A stretch of 63,355 bases of DNA from a virus: positions 1-63,355 of the IMG/VR virus record IMGVR_UViG_3300050015_000312. One strand, 5' to 3'. A model generated the notes under the pieces. That model did no database searches, was not told the origin of the DNA, and saw only the letters and a program-made list of their open reading frames with translations. Below are positions 49,410-57,485 of this stretch, piece after piece. Each line of letters opens with the position of its first letter. The first letter of the stretch is position 1. A program made the translations under genes and the position numbers.

Positions 49410-49853
49410 ATGCCGGCGATTCTGGTTCGAAAACTCAACAGCGCGGGTGATCCGATGCGCGGCGCGGGGCTGTCCAATTTCGCCACCGATATCGAAGCCG
49501 TGGCGCAGATCCTCTCCACCCGGCTGCGGTTACTCCAGGCCGAATGGTTCGAGAATCTACTGGAGGGAACCCCGCTGTTTCAAAGCCTGCTCGGGCATCC
49601 CATCACCAGCCAGGGAGTTGCGTTTATCCTTCGGCGGCGGATTCTCGGAACGCCTTACGTGACCGGAATCCAAGCTCTCCAAGTGAACTACGGCCGCGCG
49701 GGTCGCACGTTCGCGTTCATCGCGGTGGTTCAGACTGCGTTCGGGCCGGTGGCGATTTCAAACACCCAGCAGCCCGGAGGAAGCGACGGCCAAACGTGGA
49801 GCAGCTCGACGGGCACATGGGACAGCACGATTGAAACCTGGGATAGCGTTTAG
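49410..49853 (+). CDS. Baseplate wedge protein (gp25/W-like)
   Basis: 147 aa. DIEAVAQILSTRLRLLQAEW and VAFILRRRILGTPYVTGI are in keeping with gp25/W-type proteins. Ends in repeated SSSTGTWDSTIETWDSV. Confidence 0.65.
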   Translation: MPAILVRKLNSAGDPMRGAGLSNFATDIEAVAQILSTRLRLLQAEWFENLLEGTPLFQSLLGHPITSQGVAFILRRRILGTPYVTGIQALQVNYGRAGRTFAFIAVVQTAFGPVAISNTQQPGGSDGQTWSSSTGTWDSTIETWDSV

Positions 49854-49870
49854 GGACGCGTCGTTTAGGG
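49847..49870 (+). repeat. CGTTTAGGG duplication including the stop codon
   Basis: Copies at 49847-49855 (spanning the TAG of the wedge gene) and 49862-49870, a 15-bp period. Confidence 0.6.
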
Positions 49871-49892
49871 GCGAATAATTCAGAGGCAAATC

Positions 49893-51581
49893 ATGAAAAC
49901 CATCGGCACTAGCATCGCGGCACTTCTTTTCCTCGCAGCTTCGGCATTCGCGCAATGCACCCTGGGGCAGATCTCCGTTCGCAGCGGCTTGCCGCCGAAC
50001 ACGACCACGGTGTGTCTCACTCCGGATACGATACTTCCGATTCTCGGAGAGTATTGGAAACAGGATTCTCCGGCGATCATTAATAGCAACTTCGCGTGGC
50101 TGGTGAACAACACCCTCCCGAATCCGATGACCACGCGCGGAGATTTGATCTACCGAGACGCCAGCGGCACCGCGCGTCTCCCGATTGGGCTGAACGGTTC
50201 CGCTCTCACCTCAGACGGAACAGACCTTTTCTGGGCCAGATATTCATATTCCGATCTGAGCGGCACGCCGACGCTCTTTGCGCCATCTCTTCACTCAAAC
50301 TTGCACGCCGCAGGACAAGCAGACGCGATCACCCCGAGCGCAATAGGGGCCATGGCCGCCCTCTCTGGGACGGGCGCCGTTAAGCTCACCAGCGGGGCTC
50401 CAGGGCTCGTATCCGGAGACGCCTCGAACTGCGTGCACGTCGATGGCTCAAGCGCGGCCTGCCAAGCAGCCCTCGGCTTCACCGCCGAGAACTCCGCAAA
50501 CAAAGGTGCCGCTGGGGGATATGCGAGCCTGGACATAAACGGCAAGCTGCCCTCGGGCCAGCTTACGCAACTGGCCATCACTGATACCTACGTGGTGGCG
50601 AGTCAGGCGGCTCAGTTGGCTCTCAGCGCTCACCAGGGAGACATCTGCATCAGGTCGGATCAATCGCAAACCTACGTGCAGAACGGCGGGTCGGCGGGCA
50701 CGATGGCGGATTGGACGGTTCTGCAAACGCCGTCGTCCGCCGTCCAGTCGGTCAACGGGTACGTCGGGATTGTGTCGCTGTCGGCTACGGACGTGGGGGC
50801 AGTTGCCACCTCAGATTCCCGCCTCTCGGATGCCCGCACACCGACTGCGCACGCCACGAGTCACAAGAACGGCGGTGCCGACGAGGTTGCTACCGTCACT
50901 CCCGCTGCGAATGCAATACCAAAAGCTGGTGCGGGCGGAACGCTTGCGGCCGGCTGGTTTCCGACCCTCAACCAGAGCACCTCCGGCAACGCCGCCACGG
51001 CTACGGCGTTAGCCGCCGATCCGGCCGACTGCGCCGCCAATCAGTTTGCCTACGCGATCAACGCCAGCGGTACCTTGACTTGCGTGGCTCTTACTCTGGC
51101 GGGCCCGCAGCACGCGAACCAGGGAACTACGACCACCCTGCTGCATGGTAACGCCGCAGGAAATCCCGCCTGGTCCGCTGTCGTCGCTGCCGACATCGCG
51201 GCCAACACGATCACCCCGTCCAAGATGAGCGTCTACGAGCACCAGTTCACGATGACGGGCAGTGGAACCGGTGGCCTGCTCGTGGACACCGACGATCAGC
51301 CGGCGATCTGGACAAACCACTCTGGCGGCAACATGACCGTCACGAAGGTCTGGTGTCGAACGGACAGCGCGACGGCCGCAACGATACAGCTACAGAGGGA
51401 TGACGGGTCACCAGCGAATATGTTTAGCAGCAATCTGAGTTGTACTTCAGCGGAAGCAAATACTTTGACGTTTGTGTCGGGCGAGAATGTGCTCGCGGAT
51501 GGTCATGGCATCGACTACCAAACGGTCGTGGCTGGCGGCGGGGCACATTGGGTTTCGGTCCACTACACGGCGACTTACTAG
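49893..51581 (+). CDS. Tail-fibre-like protein with Sec signal peptide, 562 aa
   Basis: N-terminus MKTIGTSIAALLFLAASAFA then Q is a textbook signal peptide (basic n-region, hydrophobic core, A-x-A). The body has fibre features: repeated GYASLDINGKLPSGQLTQLA, SDSRLSDARTPTAHATSHKN and NQSTSGNAATATAL segments seen in phage fibres, and a C-terminal beta domain. Lies between gp25- and J-like genes. Export would take it out of the cytoplasm where tails assemble. Confidence 0.75.
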   Translation: MKTIGTSIAALLFLAASAFAQCTLGQISVRSGLPPNTTTVCLTPDTILPILGEYWKQDSPAIINSNFAWLVNNTLPNPMTTRGDLIYRDASGTARLPIGLNGSALTSDGTDLFWARYSYSDLSGTPTLFAPSLHSNLHAAGQADAITPSAIGAMAALSGTGAVKLTSGAPGLVSGDASNCVHVDGSSAACQAALGFTAENSANKGAAGGYASLDINGKLPSGQLTQLAITDTYVVASQAAQLALSAHQGDICIRSDQSQTYVQNGGSAGTMADWTVLQTPSSAVQSVNGYVGIVSLSATDVGAVATSDSRLSDARTPTAHATSHKNGGADEVATVTPAANAIPKAGAGGTLAAGWFPTLNQSTSGNAATATALAADPADCAANQFAYAINASGTLTCVALTLAGPQHANQGTTTTLLHGNAAGNPAWSAVVAADIAANTITPSKMSVYEHQFTMTGSGTGGLLVDTDDQPAIWTNHSGGNMTVTKVWCRTDSATAATIQLQRDDGSPANMFSSNLSCTSAEANTLTFVSGENVLADGHGIDYQTVVAGGGAHWVSVHYTATY

Positions 51582-51588
51582 GGACACT

Positions 51589-52299
51589 ATGAAAAAGATA
51601 CTTGCGGTCCTTGCTTTTCTCCTCTGCCAATCCTTGCTGTTTGCTACTACCGAGACCTTTACAACGTCTGGAACCTGGACGGCTCCAACTGGGGTCACCA
51701 GCGTCCTAGTTGAAGCATGGGGTCCAGGTGGTGTGGCCTTTATGTGTATGACTACCGATCCTTGTAGCGAAGGTGGCGGTGGCGGGGCCTATGCTGCAAG
51801 CACGATTTCGGTAACACCAGGAAGTAACTACAGTTATGTGATAGGAACTACTTATTTTGCTGGTACTCCTTACCCTACGACACTTCATGCAACTAATACG
51901 GCATTTAATGGAACTGCTGTTGTGGCAGCTTACGGAGACTTTCAAGCGGGAGGCACGGTAGCCAATTCCACTGGGACTGTTAAGTATTCTGGAGGAAATG
52001 GGTTTCAGGGGTGTACTACTAAAGGTGGCGGGGGAGGAAGTTCTGCGGGGCCAAACTCAAACGGAAATAATGCAGTAAGTACTACCGGCGCAAGTGCTGT
52101 AACTGGTGGAGGTGCTGGCGGTTCCGGTTATACCGGTTCTAGGGGGAATGGAGCTGACGGCCTAAGTCCAGGTGGGGGTGGAGGTGGTTGTACTGATGAT
52201 GGGCTGGATTATTATTATGGAGGTTCCGGCGGTACTGGCCAAATTCGTCTGACCTACACAGCGGTCACACCAAGAAAGCGAATCATCGTCTCGGAGTAG
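51589..52299 (+). CDS. Exported Gly-rich adhesin-like protein, 236 aa
   Basis: Signal peptide MKKILAVLAFLLCQSLLFA, then the Gly-rich fibre domain FTTSGTWTAPTGVTSVLVEA with many GGGGG runs, ending GGTGQIRLTY. Codons are AT-richer than neighbours (e.g. 51830-52000), pointing to recent acquisition. RBS weak (agggacact). Likely a receptor-binding or surface protein. Confidence 0.75.
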   Translation: MKKILAVLAFLLCQSLLFATTETFTTSGTWTAPTGVTSVLVEAWGPGGVAFMCMTTDPCSEGGGGGAYAASTISVTPGSNYSYVIGTTYFAGTPYPTTLHATNTAFNGTAVVAAYGDFQAGGTVANSTGTVKYSGGNGFQGCTTKGGGGGSSAGPNSNGNNAVSTTGASAVTGGGAGGSGYTGSRGNGADGLSPGGGGGGCTDDGLDYYYGGSGGTGQIRLTYTAVTPRKRIIVSE

Positions 52300-52318
52300 G
52301 AATCTCTAGAGTCAAATC

Positions 52319-53692
52319 ATGAGCTACTCGCCTCCAACCATCGGCGCATCCGGACTCACGATCCCAACCTATGCCGACATCCTGGCATGGCTGATCGGCC
52401 AATATCAGGGAATCTACGGCAACGCTGCCTACCTGGGAACAGACGCCGCCGATTACCAGGACATCGCCGTCCGGGCATTACAAGCGAGCGACTTCGGCCA
52501 ATCGCTCCAGGCGCTCTACCTCGCCTTCAACCCGCAAACCGCAATCGGGGCAAGTCTTGACCTCATCGGGAAACTCATCGGGACGGCCCGCAAGGCAGCC
52601 TCGCAGTCGATCGCGCTCGTGACACTCACCGGCACTCCGGGTGCCGTGGTCACGCGCGGCATGGCTCGGGACGTAAACGGCAATTACTGGGACATCGCTT
52701 CCCCGGCGACGATCGGCTCATCCGGCACCGTAGCGATCATTGCCACGGCGCAGAATGCAGGCAACATCACGGCCAATCCCGGGGACATCTCCAGCATCAG
52801 CACGCCCACCGCGGGATGGACGGCGGTAACGAATCCAGCGGCGGCAATGCCGGGCCAGGCAGTCGAGCCGGATTCACGATACCGGGCGCGCCTGATGGTT
52901 GCGCAGACCAAGCCCTCCGTTTCGCTCGTGGCAGGGACCGCGGCGGCGATTGCGGCCGTCTCCGGCGTGACTCGGTCGCAGGTATACGAGAACCCCACGG
53001 GGGACGTAGATTCCTACGGAAACCCAGCCCACTCGATCACCTGCGTAACTGAAGGAGGATCGACGGCGGACATCGCTCAGGCGATCTATTCCAACCGCGG
53101 AATCGGTTGCGAGACGAACGGCGCGACCACGGTGAACGTCATCGACACGAACAACAATTCGATCTCCATGCCGATTTCATTCGACGTGCTCGACTACGTT
53201 CCGGTCTACGTGTCGCTGAGCGTCCACGGCTTGACGGGCTTCACGTCAGCGGCACAAGCGGCGATCGCTTCCGCAATCGTGAACTACCTGAACAGCCTGG
53301 GGATTGGCGAGGGCGTAGTGTTCAGTGAGTTGTACGGCGCGGCGCTGACCGCGAGACCCGACCCGGACCAGCCGCTGTTCTCGATCCGCGCCATGTTGTC
53401 TGGATCTCAAGCGGCTTCTACCGCGGGCAGTACCACCAGCGGAAGTCCGACCGTGACGGTTGCGAGCGCTTCCGGGATCGCGGCCGACCAAGTGGTCGTG
53501 GGCCCCGGCGTCCCGTCCGGCACGACCGTCTCCACAGTGGTCGGAACGACGGTCACGCTTTCGGCCAACGCGACGGCCAGCGGCACGGGCGTGGCCCTGG
53601 AATTCTTCACGACGGGAACGACTGACATCGCGGTCGCATTCAACAAAGCGGCGCAAGGATCGGCCGCTTACGTGGTCGTGAACCTGGTTTAG
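52319..53692 (+). CDS. Baseplate J-like protein with inserted beta module
   Basis: 457 aa. Baseplate_J features: GASLDLIGKLIGTARKAASQ, GNITANPGDISSIS, PDSRYRARLMVAQTK and GRGxGTxxV-like NRGIGCETNGATTVNVIDTN. Residues about 362-425 hold the inserted module (SGSPTVTVASASGIAADQVV, GPGVPSGTTVSTVVGTTV) near the end, breaking the usual J C-terminus. Confidence 0.8.
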   Translation: MSYSPPTIGASGLTIPTYADILAWLIGQYQGIYGNAAYLGTDAADYQDIAVRALQASDFGQSLQALYLAFNPQTAIGASLDLIGKLIGTARKAASQSIALVTLTGTPGAVVTRGMARDVNGNYWDIASPATIGSSGTVAIIATAQNAGNITANPGDISSISTPTAGWTAVTNPAAAMPGQAVEPDSRYRARLMVAQTKPSVSLVAGTAAAIAAVSGVTRSQVYENPTGDVDSYGNPAHSITCVTEGGSTADIAQAIYSNRGIGCETNGATTVNVIDTNNNSISMPISFDVLDYVPVYVSLSVHGLTGFTSAAQAAIASAIVNYLNSLGIGEGVVFSELYGAALTARPDPDQPLFSIRAMLSGSQAASTAGSTTSGSPTVTVASASGIAADQVVVGPGVPSGTTVSTVVGTTVTLSANATASGTGVALEFFTTGTTDIAVAFNKAAQGSAAYVVVNLV

Positions 53693-53717
53693 GTCTGACT
53701 TGGAAAGGAACCCTGAC

Positions 53718-54416
53718 ATGATTCGACACCTTCTGATCTTTGCGGTTTTGGCTCTCGCTCCTCATGCGCTTGCGCAGGATGTGATCCAGGGGCGCCACAT
53801 CACCCAGGAGACCACGGCGCCCGATACGCCCTCGGCCGGTTTCGGAGCATGCTGGTTCGACGCGACCAGCCATGCGTATCAGTGCAAGAACTCGAGCGGG
53901 ACCGTCTTCCAGGCGGTGCAAGTCTGCTCTGCGACGGTCACAATCAATTGCGTCCCGAGCGCAGGAGCAGACGGCAACGTTGCTATCGGATCCACGGTCA
54001 TCGGTCCCGCGGTATCCGTCCCCGGCTGCCGCAAGTACACCGTAGCCTACACCGATGCGATCTTCAAGGCGGACGCGGTCACCGCGACCAAGACCATCAA
54101 GGCGCTCGCCGCGAACGAAGCCATCATTGGGGTACGGGCTAAGCACTCGGCCGCGTTCTCCGGAACCGGGATCACCTCGGCTACCGTGAGCCTTGGGGAC
54201 GGCACGACTGCGGACGCCTACCTCTCCGCGTTTAACGTCTTCCAGACGGCGGCGAATACGGCGCTCGCGATCGACGGAAGTATGAAGGAGACCACAGTGG
54301 CGGCTCACAATCTGGTGGCGACCTTCACCGCTGATGCAAACCTCGGGGACGGCACAGCGACGGCGCTCGCCGCAGGCTCGGTCGATATCCACGTCTGCAC
54401 GGTTGTTTTGCCGTAG
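53718..54416 (+). CDS. Exported virion-region protein, 232 aa
   Basis: ATG 53718 after GGAAAGGA. Signal peptide MIRHLLIFAVLALAPHALA then Q. Mature part is Thr/Ala-rich and beta-like with four Cys (CWFD, CKNSSG, CSATVTINCVP). Sits between the J- and I-like genes. Unrecognised. Confidence 0.65.
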   Translation: MIRHLLIFAVLALAPHALAQDVIQGRHITQETTAPDTPSAGFGACWFDATSHAYQCKNSSGTVFQAVQVCSATVTINCVPSAGADGNVAIGSTVIGPAVSVPGCRKYTVAYTDAIFKADAVTATKTIKALAANEAIIGVRAKHSAAFSGTGITSATVSLGDGTTADAYLSAFNVFQTAANTALAIDGSMKETTVAAHNLVATFTADANLGDGTATALAAGSVDIHVCTVVLP

Positions 54417-54451
54417 GTCGGAAACGGCCGCAAACCCAACCTGTTACCCTT

Positions 54452-55018
54452 ATGCCGGATTCCTCGTACTACGCAGGACTCGTCACCTCCGAATATCAGG
54501 TCAGCGCGAACATGCTCACCTGGCTGGGGGCGACCCTTCAGCCGTTTCAAGATGCGCTCGCGTGCCTCGCGGATTTCGGTTCCGCGTTTGATATCGACCT
54601 GGCTGTTGGTCCGCAGCTCGACATCCTGGGGGCCATCCTCGGCCAATCGAGGACGGTGGGATTCCAACCGAGCGACGGTGTGAGTCCCGTTCTCGACGAC
54701 GCGACCTACCGTTTCTTGCTCAAGGCCCGGATCATTCAGAACCACTGGGACGGGCGCATCGGGACCGTGCTTGCCATGTGGCGCCTCTTGTTCCCCGGCG
54801 GCGCGCTGACGATTCAGGACCACCAGGACATGAGCGTAAGTCTGTATGTCTCCGGAGCGTTCACGTCGATCATGAAAGACCTGATCTCGAACGGCTACAT
54901 CGTCCCCCGGCCGCAAGGGGTCTTGTACAACTTCTCGTTCCCGACGCTGCCGATGCTCGGCTTCGACCGGAACGATGACTTCGTTGCCGGATTTGACCTC
55001 GGCCACTTCGCAGGATAG
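54452..55018 (+). CDS. Tail protein I-like (DUF2612)
   Basis: 188 aa. FDIDLAVGPQLDILGAILGQ, VLDDATYRFLLKARIIQNHW and WRLLFPGGALTIQD match DUF2612, the baseplate-to-fibre connector of this tail type. Confidence 0.8.
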   Translation: MPDSSYYAGLVTSEYQVSANMLTWLGATLQPFQDALACLADFGSAFDIDLAVGPQLDILGAILGQSRTVGFQPSDGVSPVLDDATYRFLLKARIIQNHWDGRIGTVLAMWRLLFPGGALTIQDHQDMSVSLYVSGAFTSIMKDLISNGYIVPRPQGVLYNFSFPTLPMLGFDRNDDFVAGFDLGHFAG

Positions 55019-55046
55019 CCCTCGCGGGATAGCCCTCACCGGATAA
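55013..55046 (+). repeat. GGATAGCCCTC duplication covering the stop codon
   Basis: GGATAGCCCTC at 55013-55023 (contains the TAG stop) and 55027-55037, with a third partial CGGATAA at 55040-55046; 14-bp period, just before ATG 55050. Confidence 0.7.
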
Positions 55047-55049
55047 TTT

Positions 55050-55934
55050 ATGCCAGCAGCCACCAACTTCATTCAGTTTGACCCGAACCTGACAAACGCC
55101 GAGACGGACAACCAGTATTCCGCTGACTCCATGCGTTCCGGCGGCGCCGCGCTCGACGCGATTCTACCGCACCCGCTGTTCAATAAGTTTGCCTACCAGG
55201 TTTCGACATTCACCGCGGCCTTCGCGCAGATGCTCGTGAACAAGGGGTTTTCGCCCTCCGACGCGGACTTCGCGGACCTCGTTGCGATCCTGATGAACAT
55301 CAACACGTCGGCGGACGTGGCGTCTCTCATCACGACGGTTCCGTATGCGACGTCGGTGACGTTCAATGCAAGCCTGGCGGCCAAGTTCGATCTGACGCTC
55401 ACCGGGAACGTCTCAGCCTCGTCGCTCACGAACACCGTAGCCGGCCAGCTTCTGGTGTTCATCATCAACCAGGACGCCATCGGCGGACGGACGTTTGCGT
55501 GGCCCGCAACACTCACGGCCCCTTTCGCGATTGCGACCCAAGCCAACAGCACGAGCATCCAGGCGTTTGTGGTTCGTCCCGGCGGCGCGATCGTCCCTGT
55601 GACGCCGATGCTATGGATCACGTCGGCGGGTCTGATAATCGCGCCCTTGCCATCCGTGGTGAGTGTCAGTGCCAGCGGAAACATATCCAGCGCCAACAAG
55701 GAAATCGTCGAGAAAGTGAACGCGGGCGCAGGCACTGTGACGCGGAACGTATTCACGGCGGTGGGTTATTCCGGCTACAAGGTGCGGCTCAAAAAAATGG
55801 ATTCGACCCCGAACCCGGTGACGCTCTCCGCGCAGACCGGGCAGAGCATCGATGGGCAGGCGAGTGTGTCCATCATTCGGCAATTCGATTCTCTGACGAT
55901 CATGTCGGACAACGCGAACTGGGTGATTGTGTAG
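55050..55934 (+). CDS. Tail fibre protein, 294 aa
   Basis: SADSMRSGGAALDAILPHPL and AILMNINTSADVASLITTV are typical of N-terminal fibre-attachment regions; the rest is beta-rich (VIIVPVTP-like, SGYKVRLKKMDSTPNPVTLS). No signal peptide. Follows the I-like gene, so likely the baseplate-bound fibre. Confidence 0.65.
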   Translation: MPAATNFIQFDPNLTNAETDNQYSADSMRSGGAALDAILPHPLFNKFAYQVSTFTAAFAQMLVNKGFSPSDADFADLVAILMNINTSADVASLITTVPYATSVTFNASLAAKFDLTLTGNVSASSLTNTVAGQLLVFIINQDAIGGRTFAWPATLTAPFAIATQANSTSIQAFVVRPGGAIVPVTPMLWITSAGLIIAPLPSVVSVSASGNISSANKEIVEKVNAGAGTVTRNVFTAVGYSGYKVRLKKMDSTPNPVTLSAQTGQSIDGQASVSIIRQFDSLTIMSDNANWVIV

Positions 55935-55943
55935 GGTCTCCAA

Positions 55944-55963
55944 GAGGGACAGCGAGGGACAGC
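55944..55963 (+). repeat. Perfect 10-bp tandem duplication
   Basis: GAGGGACAGC twice head to tail, between stop 55934 and ATG 55998. Confidence 0.7.
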
Positions 55964-55997
55964 GTTCGCAAGGGCATAGCCTCCGCAAAGGATTCTC

Positions 55998-56705
55998 ATG
56001 AGCTACATACAGAGCATCAGAACTCAGAAACAGCAGATCTTCACTTCGAGCGGTGCGTTCTCGCCCTCCCCGGCCCTGTTGCTGGCCGGGGGCTGGGTGG
56101 AGATCCTGGCGGTGGCTGGCGGTGGCGGTGGCGGCCGCGGGAATGCCGACCCAGTTGGAGGCGGAGGCGGTGGCGGTGGCGGACAAGTCAAGAAGCGAAT
56201 GGTGCAGGTGGCCGGAACCGTGGCTGTAGCTATCGGCGCCGGCGGTGCTGGGTCCGCCAGCTCCGCCTCTCCCGGGGGTACTGGCGGAACGACATCGTTT
56301 GCCGACCTCTTGTCCTGCCATGGTGGCTATGGCGGAACGGGCGGCGAGCAATACATGGGCCTTGGTGGCAGCGGGGGAAATTGTGGAGACGGTAGCGGAG
56401 GAGCCCCAAGCCTCGGCATTCAAAATGCAGGCGGCGGCGGCGGAGCTGGAGGGAGCGGCACCTCTCCCGCGAATGCCGGTGGTGGTGGTACCGGAGGAAT
56501 CGGCCTCTTCGGTTTCGGCGGCGGCGGCGGGGCTGGATTCGCCGGCGAAGGCACGGCTGCCTCCTATAGCGCGCCTGGGAGCTGCGGGGCGGGGCGGGGC
56601 GGACAATCCGGATCCCCCAACACCGGCGGTGGCGGTGGCGGCGGCATGGGATCGGCTGGCGGAGCTGGCGGATCAGGAATCTGCATCGTGACGTGGTGGG
56701 AGTAA
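55998..56705 (+). CDS. Gly-rich tail adhesin, 235 aa
   Basis: FTSSGAFSPSPALLLAGGWV then dense Gly runs (GGGGGGRG, VGGGGGGGGG and others), ending SGICIVTWWE. Like distal fibre adhesins in which polyglycine strands form the receptor-binding lattice. No signal peptide. Confidence 0.7.
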   Translation: MSYIQSIRTQKQQIFTSSGAFSPSPALLLAGGWVEILAVAGGGGGGRGNADPVGGGGGGGGGQVKKRMVQVAGTVAVAIGAGGAGSASSASPGGTGGTTSFADLLSCHGGYGGTGGEQYMGLGGSGGNCGDGSGGAPSLGIQNAGGGGGAGGSGTSPANAGGGGTGGIGLFGFGGGGGAGFAGEGTAASYSAPGSCGAGRGGQSGSPNTGGGGGGGMGSAGGAGGSGICIVTWWE

Positions 56706-56726
56706 GGCAATGGAGAGGTAAAACAA

Positions 56727-56894
56727 ATGACCTATGCGCTGATTCAGGACGGCACCGGGGTGGTAGCCAACATCATCGTCACGGATGCGAATTTCGTCGC
56801 GATCCACTATCCAAAAGCGGTTCGCATCGACAATCTGGAACCGGTTCCCTGCATTGGATGGCGGTACGTTGACGGGGCGTTCATCCCGTCCTAA
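56727..56894 (+). CDS. Small tail-region protein, 55 aa
   Basis: MTYALIQDGTGVVANIIVTD and GWRYVDGAFIPS, a short beta-hairpin motif common in small proteins after phage fibres. GGAGAGG upstream. Confidence 0.6.
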   Translation: MTYALIQDGTGVVANIIVTDANFVAIHYPKAVRIDNLEPVPCIGWRYVDGAFIPS

Positions 56895-56903
56895 GGAGCG
56901 ACG

Positions 56904-57431
56904 ATGCCAGAACAGCGGACCGCCTCGCCCGCCTGTCTCGACAACATCAAGCGCTTCGAGGATGAGCCCGGTTGGAAAGCTGGCCGGTGCTCGAAGCTGG
57001 TCGCCTATCGGTGCCCTGCCGGCGTCTGGACTATCGCCTGGGGCCACACCCTCGGCGTCGAGCCCGGCATGACCGTCACGCCCGAGCTGGCCGACGCGCT
57101 GCTGCTCGAGGACGTCCGCGCCGTTGAAGCCGAACTGCGGCCAATTCTCGCAGGCGTGCCGCTGACCCAGGGCCAGTGGGACGCACTGGTTTCGCTCTGC
57201 TACAACCTGAAGGGCGGACCGCGCGCTCTTCCAGCCACGGCGCCAAAGCTCTGGAAGTCCCTCCACGCCGGCGACAAGACGACGGCCGTGATCGAGTTCT
57301 CCGACATGGACCGTGCGCGCTGCGGGGCCTGTATGGGGCACGGCTGCCCAGCCTGCCACAACACCGGCCGCGTCGTGCTGGCCGGCCTGACCGCGCGGCG
57401 GCAAGCCGAGGCGAAACTGTTCATGTCCTGA
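56904..57431 (+). CDS. GH24 endolysin with Cys-rich insertion
   Basis: 175 aa. Catalytic Glu19 (KRFEDEPG), Cys37 in place of Asp (YRCPAGVWTIAWGHT, as in P1 Lyz) and Thr43. Glu-Cys spacing is longer than usual because of an insertion (about residues 23-31). Near residues 138-153 a CGACMGHGCPACHNTG cluster, a DnaJ-like zinc repeat, is inserted before the last helix. No signal peptide or SAR segment. Cleaves peptidoglycan. Confidence 0.8.
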   Translation: MPEQRTASPACLDNIKRFEDEPGWKAGRCSKLVAYRCPAGVWTIAWGHTLGVEPGMTVTPELADALLLEDVRAVEAELRPILAGVPLTQGQWDALVSLCYNLKGGPRALPATAPKLWKSLHAGDKTTAVIEFSDMDRARCGACMGHGCPACHNTGRVVLAGLTARRQAEAKLFMS

Positions 57432-57451
57432 TTCCGCGCAACCCTGCACTC

Positions 57452-57482
57452 CGGATTCACCACAAACCGGATTCACCACAAT
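57452..57482 (+). repeat. 15-bp duplication before the 57486 gene
   Basis: CCGGATTCACCACAA at 57452-57466 and 57468-57482, a 16-bp period, ending three bases before ATG 57486. No good ribosome-binding site is visible. Confidence 0.75.
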
Positions 57483-57485
57483 CCC

